In this document: positions 1 through 6,560 of the stretch, one piece after another | How the letters are laid out: the number at the start of each line of letters is the position of its first letter | Position numbering within the stretch: the first letter of the stretch is position 1 | IMG/VR virus record: IMGVR_UViG_3300022929_000207 | Location: 1-23,779 of that record | Origin: a virus | Strand: one strand, 5' to 3' | DNA length: 23,779 bases | Translations under genes and position numbers: made by a program | Notes under the pieces: generated by a model | What the model saw: only the letters and a program-made list of their open reading frames with translations | The model's database searches: none | What the model was told of the DNA's origin: nothing

Positions 1-1418
1 TTAATGTTTTGCACTCCGCTGTCTCCCCCGATATCGCGGATCATCTGTGTCACCCACCCACGGCTGGTAACATTGAAGCGGCGGTTGTGCAGAAACTCCA
101 AAAGCCCCTCCAACTTGAACTTCGTAATGCCGCCATCGGTCCACGGTTTACCCATGTCAATCTCCTCTGGGGCCATCGCCCGAATGTGGCTCGTGCAATA
201 CGTCCGCAACAGATCCTTGAACTGCCCTGCCATGGTCAGTTCTTCTGGTACATCTATGTATGTAGCTTGGCTCATCAGCCCGTTGACCATCTGCTGCCAG
301 CGGTTAGCCTTGGTTGTCGGCGGCATGAACATACACTGCTCCATGCATGCACGTTGCCACAGTGTTTGGTTCTGTAGTTGTTCTGTGGACAACATGATCC
401 GTGTTCCGTTCACATCCATAAAATACAGCCGTGGTTCCGACAGCATGATCGTCAGTCCACCAACCTGTGGCGCATCCGGCGCATCGTCGCTGATCCCATG
501 CTTTGCCAACACGCAGAGTGCCGGATCACAGAACGACTTGAACGGCTCATCGCTGCATGTGTAGCTGTAATCTTTCTTCTCATGCTGCTGAATGATCGTC
601 GATACTTCCTTCGACGGCAGCGGTGGAGAAAACAAAGTTCGGTTGTACTCTTCAACCGCCCCGTGCCAATCATCAGGAAACTTCTTCTTGCAGTACACCC
701 CGATAAAAAACAGCAGCTTGTTTCTCGGCTCCGACTGCGGCCCGTCCGAAAAGATCTCCCGTATACACGGAGGCCCGTCAGTGAAATGCTTACGCGCTTT
801 AGTCGTGGCCCGTACCGCTTCTAGATCAGACAGCGCAACACGGCCCTTGTCCACCGCATCCAAGAACTCGTCGAGTTCCATCGCCTCGACCTTCTCGTTG
901 TAACAAAACCGCTGCGGTAACTCTGCATTAAAGTATGGCATGTTGATAAAGTTGCCCACGTCCCCGCGCTCGGCAATGATCTTGTCCTGCTTTGGAAAGA
1001 TCTCCACACCACTGTGACCAAGCATGATCGACATCTCGGTCAGGTATTCACGGACCACGGCTGCTTGCTCAAACTCTTTGAGGAACAAATACAGGTGGGC
1101 ACCGCCCGACTTGGAGCGGCAATGAAACAACGGGAGCTTCAACTTGCGTATGCGCTCCTGCAATTCTTTATGGTTCAAGTCATACACATCGATGTCGATA
1201 GCCCCGAACTTGCATTCGTTGTTCTCGTTGATTGGGATCGCCCCAACCCCATGCGTACCGTCGATGTGCGCCTGAACAAGATCCTCGGTCAGAGGCTCCC
1301 GTATAATTTTGCTTTGTGATTCTGCCTTACCGTTCCGTCCTATGCGTCCAACTATCGTTGTCCCATGGGCACTCGACGCCCCAACATATGCGGCAAGCAG
1401 TCTGTTAGCTTGTGACAT
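1..1418 (-). CDS. AEP-family DNA primase (TOTE-type), C-terminus off window
   Basis: Likely makes primers, and possibly polymerises, at the phage replication fork. About 472 residues are visible and the frame stays open to the left edge, so the C-terminus is missing. An archaeo-eukaryotic primase core is readable: FGAIDIDVYD (about residues 71-80, catalytic Asp75 and Asp77), SKSGGAHLYLF (102-112, His108), and GVEIFPKQD (137-145) followed by GNFINMPYF. Around residues 290-330 is a Cys-rich stretch, YTC(x8)C(x4)C before KHGI, that resembles the region after the catalytic core in phage primases. The chosen ATG is preceded by GGAG. A hairpin terminator separates it from the upstream gene on the same strand. 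The nearby SNF2 helicase and SSB-tail protein fit a replication module. Motif order closely matches TOTE/AEP primases; whether a helicase domain follows beyond the edge cannot be seen. Confidence 0.85.
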   Translation of the reverse strand, partial: MSQANRLLAAYVGASSAHGTTIVGRIGRNGKAESQSKIIREPLTEDLVQAHIDGTHGVGAIPINENNECKFGAIDIDVYDLNHKELQERIRKLKLPLFHCRSKSGGAHLYLFLKEFEQAAVVREYLTEMSIMLGHSGVEIFPKQDKIIAERGDVGNFINMPYFNAELPQRFCYNEKVEAMELDEFLDAVDKGRVALSDLEAVRATTKARKHFTDGPPCIREIFSDGPQSEPRNKLLFFIGVYCKKKFPDDWHGAVEEYNRTLFSPPLPSKEVSTIIQQHEKKDYSYTCSDEPFKSFCDPALCVLAKHGISDDAPDAPQVGGLTIMLSEPRLYFMDVNGTRIMLSTEQLQNQTLWQRACMEQCMFMPPTTKANRWQQMVNGLMSQATYIDVPEELTMAGQFKDLLRTYCTSHIRAMAPEEIDMGKPWTDGGITKFKLEGLLEFLHNRRFNVTSRGWVTQMIRDIGGDSGVQNI

Positions 1419-1434
1419 CTACTGCTCCAAAGTG

Positions 1435-1462
1435 AAAAGGGGGACAGTACCCGCTGTCCCCC
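1435..1462 (-). terminator. Intrinsic terminator-like hairpin before the primase gene
   Basis: Perfect 9-bp arms (1439-1447 and 1454-1462) enclose a 6-nt loop. On the minus strand the stem is followed directly by TTTT and then CACTTT. It lies between the stop of the SSB-tail gene and the primase start, so it would reduce rather than necessarily abolish primase transcription from upstream. The U-tract is short, so partial termination or mRNA end protection is possible. Confidence 0.6.
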
Positions 1463-1469
1463 GAGGCTG

Positions 1470-2258
1470 CTAAAACGGTATCTCATCCGAGTTGGAAGAG
1501 GAAACTGTGGAGGAGCCCTCCTCCGGTGCAGCTTTCACTTCGCCAGCCGCAACGCTATCGCGAAACGACTTAGCTTCAAGCATAAGGTCGCGGCTCTCAA
1601 GCAGCCCAACCTTCTCTATCTGATAGTTGAACCACGACCCTTGGTCATTGCTCTCTTCTATCGTAGTAAACTTCCATTGCGTTGCAAACAACGGAGGCGT
1701 AATCATTGCGCCCGTCTTTGGGTGCTTGATCTTCTGCATTGCAATCTGTGTTTTCCAACGGCGGCTCACCTTTAACTGGCTCGACTTCATGTCGATCACC
1801 ACAGGTTGATACGTGCCGTCAGCTTCCACAACCAAACAGTAATGCTGGTCTGACTTAACCAACTCGTTACCATTGGGCAACATTTCCTTTGCACCCTGCC
1901 GCTCGGTTCTTTGCAATACTGGATCGGTCGCAGCTATCTCGCCACGGAAACCACCACCCTGATCACGAGGTGTGAACTCTAGGTACTTGGTTGTTTGGTA
2001 GCACGGGATAACAGTAATGCCATCTTCCCCCGTCCAATGCTGCTTGGTCACAGTATTAAACATATCACCTTGCTCAGAGCCTTCGATGTACTCTGCCTCG
2101 CGCTTCTTCAGTTGCGGTGACATCGCCTGTAAGATCCGAACAAACGGGATCTGCATCTCGCTACTGTCAAACGCCGCACCTTCGCCAGCGAACTCAAGGA
2201 TATCGTCCATTACATCGGTTGATACTGCGGTTTCTTTTTTCTTAGCTACTGCGCCCAT
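1470..2258 (-). CDS. Putative ssDNA-binding/replication accessory protein with SSB-like acidic tail
   Basis: A 262-residue soluble protein without a signal peptide or membrane segment. I do not recognise the core with certainty. The last residues form a Ser-rich linker ending SNSDEIPF, which closely resembles the acidic tip DDIPF by which bacterial SSB recruits repair and replication proteins. The middle (about 70-215) is rich in beta-type and aromatic residues, with KSSQLKVSRRWKTQI and TPPLFATQWKFTTI, compatible with an OB-like nucleic-acid binder. It lies between the AEP primase and a coiled-coil gene, and its start overlaps the latter's stop by one base (TAATG). Known: the SSB tail binds PriA, RecO and others. 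Inferred: this is the phage's own SSB-type protein. A virion or recombination role cannot be excluded. Confidence 0.55.
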   Translation of the reverse strand: MGAVAKKKETAVSTDVMDDILEFAGEGAAFDSSEMQIPFVRILQAMSPQLKKREAEYIEGSEQGDMFNTVTKQHWTGEDGITVIPCYQTTKYLEFTPRDQGGGFRGEIAATDPVLQRTERQGAKEMLPNGNELVKSDQHYCLVVEADGTYQPVVIDMKSSQLKVSRRWKTQIAMQKIKHPKTGAMITPPLFATQWKFTTIEESNDQGSWFNYQIEKVGLLESRDLMLEAKSFRDSVAAGEVKAAPEEGSSTVSSSNSDEIPF

Positions 2259-2818
2259 TATGCTTTCCTCCGAATTTGTGCAGCGTTGGATATAAATGCC
2301 CCGAACATATCAAGGTCAATCGGTTTACCGTCCGTAATGCGCTCCTTCACAAACGCCTTGAGTGTGGACGGGTGAACGTGGGTCTTGGTCTTTGGATCAA
2401 AGCCACGCTCTTGCAGGAGTCCAACGACATCCCCCGCAACATTATCTTCACCTTTACCAAAGGAACAGGTCACATCGTTCTTGATGATGTCATCTAACCC
2501 GTTGTCCCGCAGCCACGAGAACGCCTCGTCCTTACGCGCTGCTGGTATCGATGCACTAACGATCATCTTTCTTTCAACGGTCACGCCGTCAACGTCCAGA
2601 CGCTCGACACCCATCTCATCCATCAAGGCTGGGATGTTTTCTACAGAGAGCTTATGCTTCTCTTGCTTCAGTGCTTTCAGGTGGTTGTCCGCATCTTCAA
2701 TCTCTTGCTCAATGCGGCGTAGGTTTCGAACCAAAGAACTCAATTGTTTTCCAGTTCCAGTATCGACGCTAGAGAGGGCGTCGGCCTCATCAATTATGTC
2801 CTCGAATATATCGGTCAT
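2258..2818 (-). CDS. Hypothetical protein with N-terminal coiled coil, replication cluster
   Basis: A 186-residue acidic protein. Residues 25-60 (SSLVRNLRRIEQEIEDADNH onward) form a clear coiled coil. The middle (about 60-120) contains VERLDVDGVTVERKMIVSASIP, a probable beta hairpin, then a helical segment with WLRDNGLDDIIKNDV. The C-terminal third has HVHPSTLKAFVKERI and ends in basic residues. No catalytic motif is visible. The start has GAGGA eight bases upstream, and the gene is translationally coupled (TAATG) to the SSB-tail protein. It is the first gene of the leftward replication transcript. The layout resembles a conserved podovirus replication-region protein of unknown function; I give no symbol. 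Confidence 0.75.
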   Translation of the reverse strand: MTDIFEDIIDEADALSSVDTGTGKQLSSLVRNLRRIEQEIEDADNHLKALKQEKHKLSVENIPALMDEMGVERLDVDGVTVERKMIVSASIPAARKDEAFSWLRDNGLDDIIKNDVTCSFGKGEDNVAGDVVGLLQERGFDPKTKTHVHPSTLKAFVKERITDGKPIDLDMFGAFISNAAQIRRKA

Positions 2819-2891
2819 AAGTTTTTCCTCTTCAGGGTTGCTTTCTGCGGTAGCCTCATGCTATCCGTACAGTAGACAATAGTGGAGGTAT
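2819..2891. promoter_or_regulatory. Short divergent intergenic region between replication genes
   Basis: Seventy-three bases separate the leftward coiled-coil gene from the rightward helicase gene, so start signals for both directions should lie here. On the plus strand, TTGCTT then an 18-base gap and TATCCG is a weak sigma70-like candidate. GGAGG lies two bases before the first of two tandem ATG codons of the helicase. On the minus strand GAGGA precedes the coiled-coil gene. No strong palindrome is visible. Confidence 0.3.
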
Positions 2892-4364
2892 ATGATGTCT
2901 GTCAACTACAAATTTAAATTAAAACCCTTCGAGCACCAGACCACGGCCCTTGATTACGGGTGGCGACGAATAGAGTTCGGACTGTTCATGGAAATGGGAA
3001 CAGGTAAATCCAAAGTTCTGATCGACAACATGGGTATGTTGTACCTCGCAGGGCAGATCAACTTCGCTTTGGTCATCGCACCCAAGGGCGTGTATCGCAA
3101 CTGGGTGGTCAAAGAAATACCCGAACACATGTCCGATGAAGTACCGCACCGAGTGATTCGGTGGGTCGCATCACCAAACAAAACACAACAGGAAGAAATG
3201 CGCTCCGTCAAGGACAAGTTCGATGGCCTTACCATCTTTGTCATGAACGTCGAAGCGTTCTCTTCTTTGAAAGGTAAGCAAGCAGGGGAGTGGATGTCTC
3301 GTGCGCTTGGGCCTCATGGCCTGATCGCCATCGACGAATCAACAACTATCAAAAACCACAAGGCCAAGCGCACCAAGAACTTGATGAAGATTGCATCGGG
3401 ATTCAAGTACAAAAGACTATTGACAGGGTCTCCCGTGACAAAAAGTCCGATGGATATATATTCGCAGTGCGAGTTCCTACGACCAGGTCTCTTGGGATAC
3501 GATTCCTACTACGCATTCCAAGGTCGCTACGCCATCGTACAAAAGAAAACCATGGGCCAATCTGCGTTCCAACAGATCGTCGGATATCGAAACCTCGACG
3601 AGCTAACCGATAAGATAGACATGTTCTCCTATCGGGTGCTCAAGAAAGACTGCCTCGATCTCCCCGACAAAATGTACACAGTACGCTACGTTGGCCTGAC
3701 CCCCGAGCAGCGGGACATGTACAACCAGATCCGGCAGAACGCCATGGTCATGCTCGACAGCGGTGAGATGTCCACGGCCCCCGCCGTAATTACGCAGATG
3801 CTACGCTTGCAACAGATCATGTCCGGTCACCTCAAGACTGACGACGACGAAATGCTGTACTTCCCGTCCCTTCGCATGGATGCTCTCAAAGAAATACTCG
3901 ATGAGCACGAAGGCAAAGCAATCATCTGGTCACGTTTCCGATACGACATCCAACAGATCACGCGTACACTAAACGAAACTTTCGGGGACGGCTGCGCTGC
4001 TGCATACTACGGGGACACATCCGACGATGACCGCAACAACATCGTCAAGAACTTTCAAGATCCCAACCACCCGCTCCGTTTCTTCGTAGGCAACCCAGCC
4101 ACCGCTGGATACGGCCTGACTTTGACCGAAGCTAACCTCGTGGTATACTATGCCAACGACTTCAATCTTGAAACGCGCATCCAATCAGAGGACCGCGCCC
4201 ATCGGATCGGACAAAAGAACAACGTAACATACATCGATCTAATCACTGAAGGTACAATCGACGAGAAGATCGTGCAGTCCCTCAGAGACAAGATCAACAT
4301 CGGAGCCAAGGTTCTAGGAGAGGAAGCAAAAGAATGGCTAAGACTAAAACCCACGACGAAATAA
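2892..4364 (+). CDS. SNF2/SWI2-family DEAD-like helicase/translocase
   Basis: A 490-residue superfamily 2 ATPase that probably translocates on DNA during replication or recombination. Motifs in order: FEHQ (13-16, Q-like), Walker A MEMGTGKSK (33-41), motif Ia VIAPKGVYRNWV (61-72), motif II IAIDEST (145-151; DEST in place of DEAH), motif III LLTGSP (176-181), motif IV KAIIWSRF, motif V GYGLTLTEANLVVYY, and motif VI QSEDRAHRIGQ (431-441, arginine fingers). Length and motif spacing match the compact phage SNF2 group. The second codon is also ATG, so the start could be 2895. The gene runs opposite to its flanking replication genes and overlaps the next ORF by 31 bases. Third codon positions favour C over G, unlike plus-strand genes of the right half. 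Confidence 0.93.
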   Translation: MMSVNYKFKLKPFEHQTTALDYGWRRIEFGLFMEMGTGKSKVLIDNMGMLYLAGQINFALVIAPKGVYRNWVVKEIPEHMSDEVPHRVIRWVASPNKTQQEEMRSVKDKFDGLTIFVMNVEAFSSLKGKQAGEWMSRALGPHGLIAIDESTTIKNHKAKRTKNLMKIASGFKYKRLLTGSPVTKSPMDIYSQCEFLRPGLLGYDSYYAFQGRYAIVQKKTMGQSAFQQIVGYRNLDELTDKIDMFSYRVLKKDCLDLPDKMYTVRYVGLTPEQRDMYNQIRQNAMVMLDSGEMSTAPAVITQMLRLQQIMSGHLKTDDDEMLYFPSLRMDALKEILDEHEGKAIIWSRFRYDIQQITRTLNETFGDGCAAAYYGDTSDDDRNNIVKNFQDPNHPLRFFVGNPATAGYGLTLTEANLVVYYANDFNLETRIQSEDRAHRIGQKNNVTYIDLITEGTIDEKIVQSLRDKINIGAKVLGEEAKEWLRLKPTTK

Positions 4365-4576
4365 TCGAAGCAGTATGCGACTACAAAAAAGGCTGGACCA
4401 ACCTGGACTCCGCCTCAAGGGAGCTCGGGGAACTGGCAGGGTTCACGCCCGACATTGCCGCAGCCTTCCTCAAGAACATGAAGCGCAACAACGTCACGCA
4501 GATCCGTGGCTACTCCAAAGAAAAAGATTACCAGATCGAAGGCAAGAAAGGTAAACCCAATGAGGCAAAAAAATAG
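4334..4576 (+). CDS. Small hypothetical protein coupled to the helicase
   Basis: An 80-residue basic protein, probably all helical, with no motif I recognise. It begins inside the helicase gene (31-base overlap) after AGGAGAGGAAG, a good ribosome-binding stretch. The N-terminal half, with YKKGWTNLDSASRELGELAG, could be a small helix bundle; the C-terminus is lysine-rich (KEKDY, KKGKPNEAKK), suggesting nucleic-acid contact. Coupling suggests stoichiometric production with the helicase, possibly as an accessory factor. Its stop codon abuts a hairpin that acts as terminator on the opposite strand. Confidence 0.7.
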   Translation: MAKTKTHDEIIEAVCDYKKGWTNLDSASRELGELAGFTPDIAAAFLKNMKRNNVTQIRGYSKEKDYQIEGKKGKPNEAKK

Positions 4577-4593
4577 CCCCGTTTAAGGGGCTA
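4567..4593 (-). terminator. Strong intrinsic terminator ending the leftward 4.6-10.4 kb operon
   Basis: Perfect 7-bp arms TAGCCCC (4574-4580) and GGGGCTA (4587-4593) surround a 6-nt loop. On the minus strand the stem is followed by seven uninterrupted T residues (4573-4567), a textbook rho-independent terminator. On the plus strand the tail is AGTTATAT, so termination of the helicase transcript would be weaker. It lies between converging transcripts and insulates the replication block from the long leftward operon. Confidence 0.85.
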
Positions 4594-4604
4594 GTTATAT
4601 GAGG

Positions 4605-4633
4605 CAGTAAGGCCACAGGCATGGGTCTTACTG
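4605..4633 (-). other. Second hairpin downstream of the ribbon-helix-helix gene
   Basis: CAGTAAG (4605-4611) and CTTACTG (4627-4633) form 7-bp arms with a 15-nt loop that can pair further internally. It lies between the stop of the ribbon-helix-helix gene and the strong terminator. It has no T-tract, so it is more likely an mRNA 3'-end structure than a terminator. Confidence 0.35.
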
Positions 4634-4656
4634 TCGAGCAGTGTAAATATATCCTA

Positions 4657-4827
4657 TCACGCAGGTTCCGTATCGGCAACAGCTTTCCGAATCAATACAG
4701 ATAGTTGTCGTGCCATGGACCTCTGTTCTGAATCCGCTAACTTGCGAAGCAGATCGTGGTCCTCCTTTAACAAGCCAACATTCTGAAACTGCTGCTTGTC
4801 CTTCTCTTTCATTTTCTTTCGAGCCAT
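4657..4827 (-). CDS. Ribbon-helix-helix (Arc/MetJ-like) small transcriptional regulator
   Basis: A 56-residue basic protein, the right size for a minimal RHH dimer subunit. The N-terminus is lysine-rich (MARKKMKEKDKQQF), followed by NVGLLKEDHDLLRKLADSEQRS (a short strand plus helix A) and MARQLSVLIRKAV (helix B), the usual RHH pattern. The ATG at 4827 is chosen over upstream in-frame starts because those would run through the promoter and operator immediately upstream. A sigma70-type promoter overlapped by a 17-bp palindrome lies 26-63 bases before the start, which suggests autorepression, typical of this family. It is the last gene before the operon terminator. It might instead be the antitoxin half of a broken pair, but no toxin gene is adjacent. 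Confidence 0.75.
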   Translation of the reverse strand: MARKKMKEKDKQQFQNVGLLKEDHDLLRKLADSEQRSMARQLSVLIRKAVADTEPA

Positions 4828-4852
4828 GTGCGCCCCCAGTTTGTAGTCCATT

Positions 4853-4890
4853 TGTATAAGACTTATACATTGACTGGGGGCTAGTTGCAA
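4853..4890 (-). promoter_or_regulatory. Promoter with overlapping palindromic operator for the RHH gene
   Basis: On the minus strand TTGCAA (4890-4885) and TATAAG (4867-4862) are separated by 17 bases, a good sigma70 layout. The palindrome TGTATAAGTCTTATACA (4853-4869, perfect 8-bp arms) covers the -10 element, so a dimer bound there would block polymerase. A second inverted repeat, GCCCCCAGT (4832-4840) and ACTGGGGGC (4873-4881), flanks the palindrome and could fold in the 5' leader. Confidence 0.7.
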
Positions 4891-4891
4891 G

Positions 4892-5119
4892 TCATTCGTC
4901 CACTCGTATGCAACGCCATGGAATATCGTCTCGCTTGTCCACATAGTTAGGGATGCAGTGCGCAACAATCTCGTCGCCCTCTTCAAGCTCCATCCGCTCA
5001 ACAATCCGAGAGTTAAAGAACACAGCCTCACCCTCGTCGTTCACACCAAACGCGCTACCCGAGTACGTCTTACCCTCGACCAACACACCCATCGATTCTG
5101 TCTTAAAATCTCGGCTCAT
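4892..5119 (-). CDS. Small hypothetical beta-rich protein
   Basis: A 75-residue acidic protein starting MSRDFKTESMGVLVEG. It has a run of short beta-type segments (SGSAFGVNDEGEAVFFNSRI, LEEGDEIVAHCIP, PWRCIRV) resembling a small OB or barrel fold, such as phage cold-shock-like or modulator proteins. No catalytic residues are evident. GGAGA precedes the ATG by six bases, and the start overlaps the preceding gene by 17 bases. Its stop lies just upstream of the RHH promoter. The 9464-9790 gene shares the phrase 'GDE(I/V)V', but I see no firm homology. Confidence 0.7.
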   Translation of the reverse strand: MSRDFKTESMGVLVEGKTYSGSAFGVNDEGEAVFFNSRIVERMELEEGDEIVAHCIPNYVDKRDDIPWRCIRVDE

Positions 5120-5270
5120 AAATTTCTCCTTCTTTCTCTTGTTCTTTGTAATATTTAAGCTGTCGAACTAGGGCCTCGATCCTTGGATCCGTGTGGTTCT
5201 CCCACTCGATATCGTCGATCTGCTTTTGTGTTCTCTTGATCAGATCGCTTATCAGATCCAAGTGTTCCAT
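5103..5270 (-). CDS. Small coiled-coil hypothetical protein
   Basis: A 55-residue charged helical protein, MEHLDLISDLIKRTQ to EKEGEIYEPRF, with hydrophobic spacing compatible with a coiled coil. The ATG at 5270 is chosen because GGGAGAAAAAGG lies immediately upstream; a longer in-frame version adds low-quality sequence. It overlaps the preceding ORF by 116 bases in another frame, an unusually long overlap, and the following gene by 17 bases. Function unknown. Confidence 0.6.
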   Translation of the reverse strand: MEHLDLISDLIKRTQKQIDDIEWENHTDPRIEALVRQLKYYKEQEKEGEIYEPRF

Positions 5271-5376
5271 CCTTTTTCTCCCACGGTGGTTGGGACAAGG
5301 ATATAGCCTCATGACCATTCGCCATCTTGCGCTTGTATCCCTGCCATTCTTTCTGTGCTGCTGTCCATCGACTCAT
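5155..5376 (-). CDS. Small hypothetical ORF, C-terminal half overlapped
   Basis: Seventy-three residues. The first 35 (MSRWTAAQKEWQGYKRKM to QPPWEKK) look like an ordinary phage protein, but the remainder is polar and compositionally odd and overlaps the next gene in a different frame. GGAGG lies nine bases before the ATG, and the start overlaps the previous stop (ATGA), so initiation is well supported. Either the true product is this two-part peptide, or one base was lost or gained near 5270 and the N-terminus was once continuous with the coiled-coil protein at 5103-5270. Confidence 0.5.
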   Translation of the reverse strand: MSRWTAAQKEWQGYKRKMANGHEAISLSQPPWEKKDGTLGSDKRSDQENTKADRRYRVGEPHGSKDRGPSSTA

Positions 5377-5561
5377 ATGTTGTATCCTCCATCTCTTAGA
5401 GCCTGAACATAGTTATCTAATTCTTCCCGAGCAGCAAACAATTCACGATGTATATTCGGACGGGCATCTTTCCTGTACCGTTCGTCCGCCAAGTTATCTA
5501 CTTGCTGCTTGAGCCATTTCAATTGTGCCGCCTGAAACGTAGTCAACTGCTCGTCACCCAT
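5373..5561 (-). CDS. Small helical hypothetical protein
   Basis: Sixty-two residues, MGDEQLTTFQAAQLKWLKQQ onward, highly charged and almost certainly helical, with a probable coiled coil over residues 8-58. No motif identifies a function. It overlaps the preceding gene by 8 bases and the following one by 4 bases (ATGA), which supports translational coupling and makes this start secure. Confidence 0.7.
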   Translation of the reverse strand: MGDEQLTTFQAAQLKWLKQQVDNLADERYRKDARPNIHRELFAAREELDNYVQALRDGGYNI

Positions 5562-5802
5562 CGACCGCCTCCTTCTCGGGCCGTAATCTTGGCCTGATGT
5601 ACTTCGACACCTTACTACTTGTCTCGCAGGTCATCATGATGTCGTTGCCGTAGAGGTCGTACAAATGGTTGTATATCCCATCTGCACTCCCACCACTCAT
5701 AGCAGAAGCACAATGCTTCTCACTCTCAAACCAAACAGTCGTCTCAATCTCGTGATCCTGCACCGTGTACTCAATCACAAGTGCCGTGAAAAACTCAATC
5801 AT
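5554..5802 (-). CDS. Small conserved-looking hypothetical protein
   Basis: An 82-residue protein beginning MIEFFTALVIEYTVQDHEIE, with a hydrophobic N-terminal strand, then TTVWFESEKHCASAM and a C-terminal basic segment (KYIRPRLRPEK). The start at 5802 is preferred over an in-frame ATG 15 bases upstream because it forms an ATGA overlap with the winged-helix gene. It resembles short proteins often found in alphaproteobacterial phage early regions, with an extracytoplasmic-looking start but no cleavable signal. Function unknown. Confidence 0.7.
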   Translation of the reverse strand: MIEFFTALVIEYTVQDHEIETTVWFESEKHCASAMSGGSADGIYNHLYDLYGNDIMMTCETSSKVSKYIRPRLRPEKEAVDG

Positions 5803-6041
5803 CGGGAAACTTCCCACACACCTTCACGACCCGCGTTCTTGCCAGTGTCCCTGATCATTCCCGCTTTGTGTAACTGCGTCATCGTCGCCCTCACAATCGT
5901 CAGCTTTAAACCAGTGCGGTCTGCCAACTGCTTCGCAGTCCCAACTCCTCGGTCCAACTCAGCTAGGATCTGCTCCTTCCTCGTCAGCTTCTGGTTGGTC
6001 TGTCGCTTGCGCGTCAACCTATCCCACATTTTCTTGAACAT
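5799..6041 (-). CDS. Small winged-helix/HTH DNA-binding protein
   Basis: Eighty residues. A basic N-terminus (MFKKMWDRLTRKRQTNQKL) leads into a winged-helix unit: LTRKEQILAELDRG (helix 1), TAKQLADRTG (helix 2), LTIVRATMTQLHKAGMI (recognition helix) and DTGKNAGREGVWEV (wing). It probably regulates phage transcription. The ATG at 6041 is chosen over one 33 bases upstream because AGGAGAG stands four bases before it. It overlaps the 3' end of the preceding gene by 23 bases and couples to the next gene by ATGA. The target is unknown; the palindromes elsewhere in the window are candidates. Confidence 0.75.
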   Translation of the reverse strand: MFKKMWDRLTRKRQTNQKLTRKEQILAELDRGVGTAKQLADRTGLKLTIVRATMTQLHKAGMIRDTGKNAGREGVWEVSR

Positions 6042-6531
6042 CGCTCTCTCCTTTCTCTCTAAGAACTTCCGCAATCTCCTCTATTGCTGTCAAGTTTAAC
6101 CCAAAATTCTCCGCACAACCACGGTATCTTCCCAACCAGGTCGCCAATGCCGTCGCGGCCTGTCGCCGCAACTCACGCTGCGAGTCATCACTGTCAGGAT
6201 CAAACCGCTCGTAGCCGCCGCCCTTCTTGCGTAAACTCACCGGACTTATAAACGTAGGATACTCCCTCACGCTTATGCTCACCACCTGATCCTCGGGGTC
6301 CGACTCTTGAACCACGATCCTCAGACCACTCGCCATCTGACGCGCCATTTGTATGCGCCACTGTCGTGCAGCTTCTTGATCTTCCATCCCATAGAACCAC
6401 TCATACGCCTCATGGTCAGGCTGTCCACCCAACCAATCCACGAACTCCGCAGGATGAAACATGTTGCGGCCCGATGCCGCTAAGTAATCGTCAATAATTC
6501 TTTGACGTTCTTTCTTTGGAAAACCAGCCAT
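6019..6531 (-). CDS. Hypothetical phage protein, first gene after the repeat array
   Basis: A 170-residue protein with no motif I recognise. The N-terminus, MAGFPKKERQRIIDDYLAAS and then FHPAEFVDWLG, is helical. The middle (about 75-105) carries beta segments (IVVQESDPEDQVVSISVREY). The C-terminus (QRELRRQAATALATWLGRYRG) is helical again. AAAAGGAGAAAAG precedes the ATG, a strong ribosome-binding site. It is the first gene downstream, in the direction of transcription, of the 0.7-kb non-coding periodic array, so any RNA-level effect of that array would act on this gene and those after it. Confidence 0.75.
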   Translation of the reverse strand: MAGFPKKERQRIIDDYLAASGRNMFHPAEFVDWLGGQPDHEAYEWFYGMEDQEAARQWRIQMARQMASGLRIVVQESDPEDQVVSISVREYPTFISPVSLRKKGGGYERFDPDSDDSQRELRRQAATALATWLGRYRGCAENFGLNLTAIEEIAEVLREKGESDVQENVG

Positions 6532-6560
6532 TTCTTTTCTCCTTTTCTAGCTGTTTAGTT

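Noticed and set aside
4-824. Plus-strand ORFs of 122-186 codons at the left end
   Set aside because: They are antisense to the AEP primase, whose minus-strand frame is open through the whole stretch and carries the family motifs.
5267-5283. A programmed -1 frameshift at the A5 run
   Set aside because: The -1 frame soon meets a stop, and the downstream gene is in the +1 frame with its own SD and ATG.
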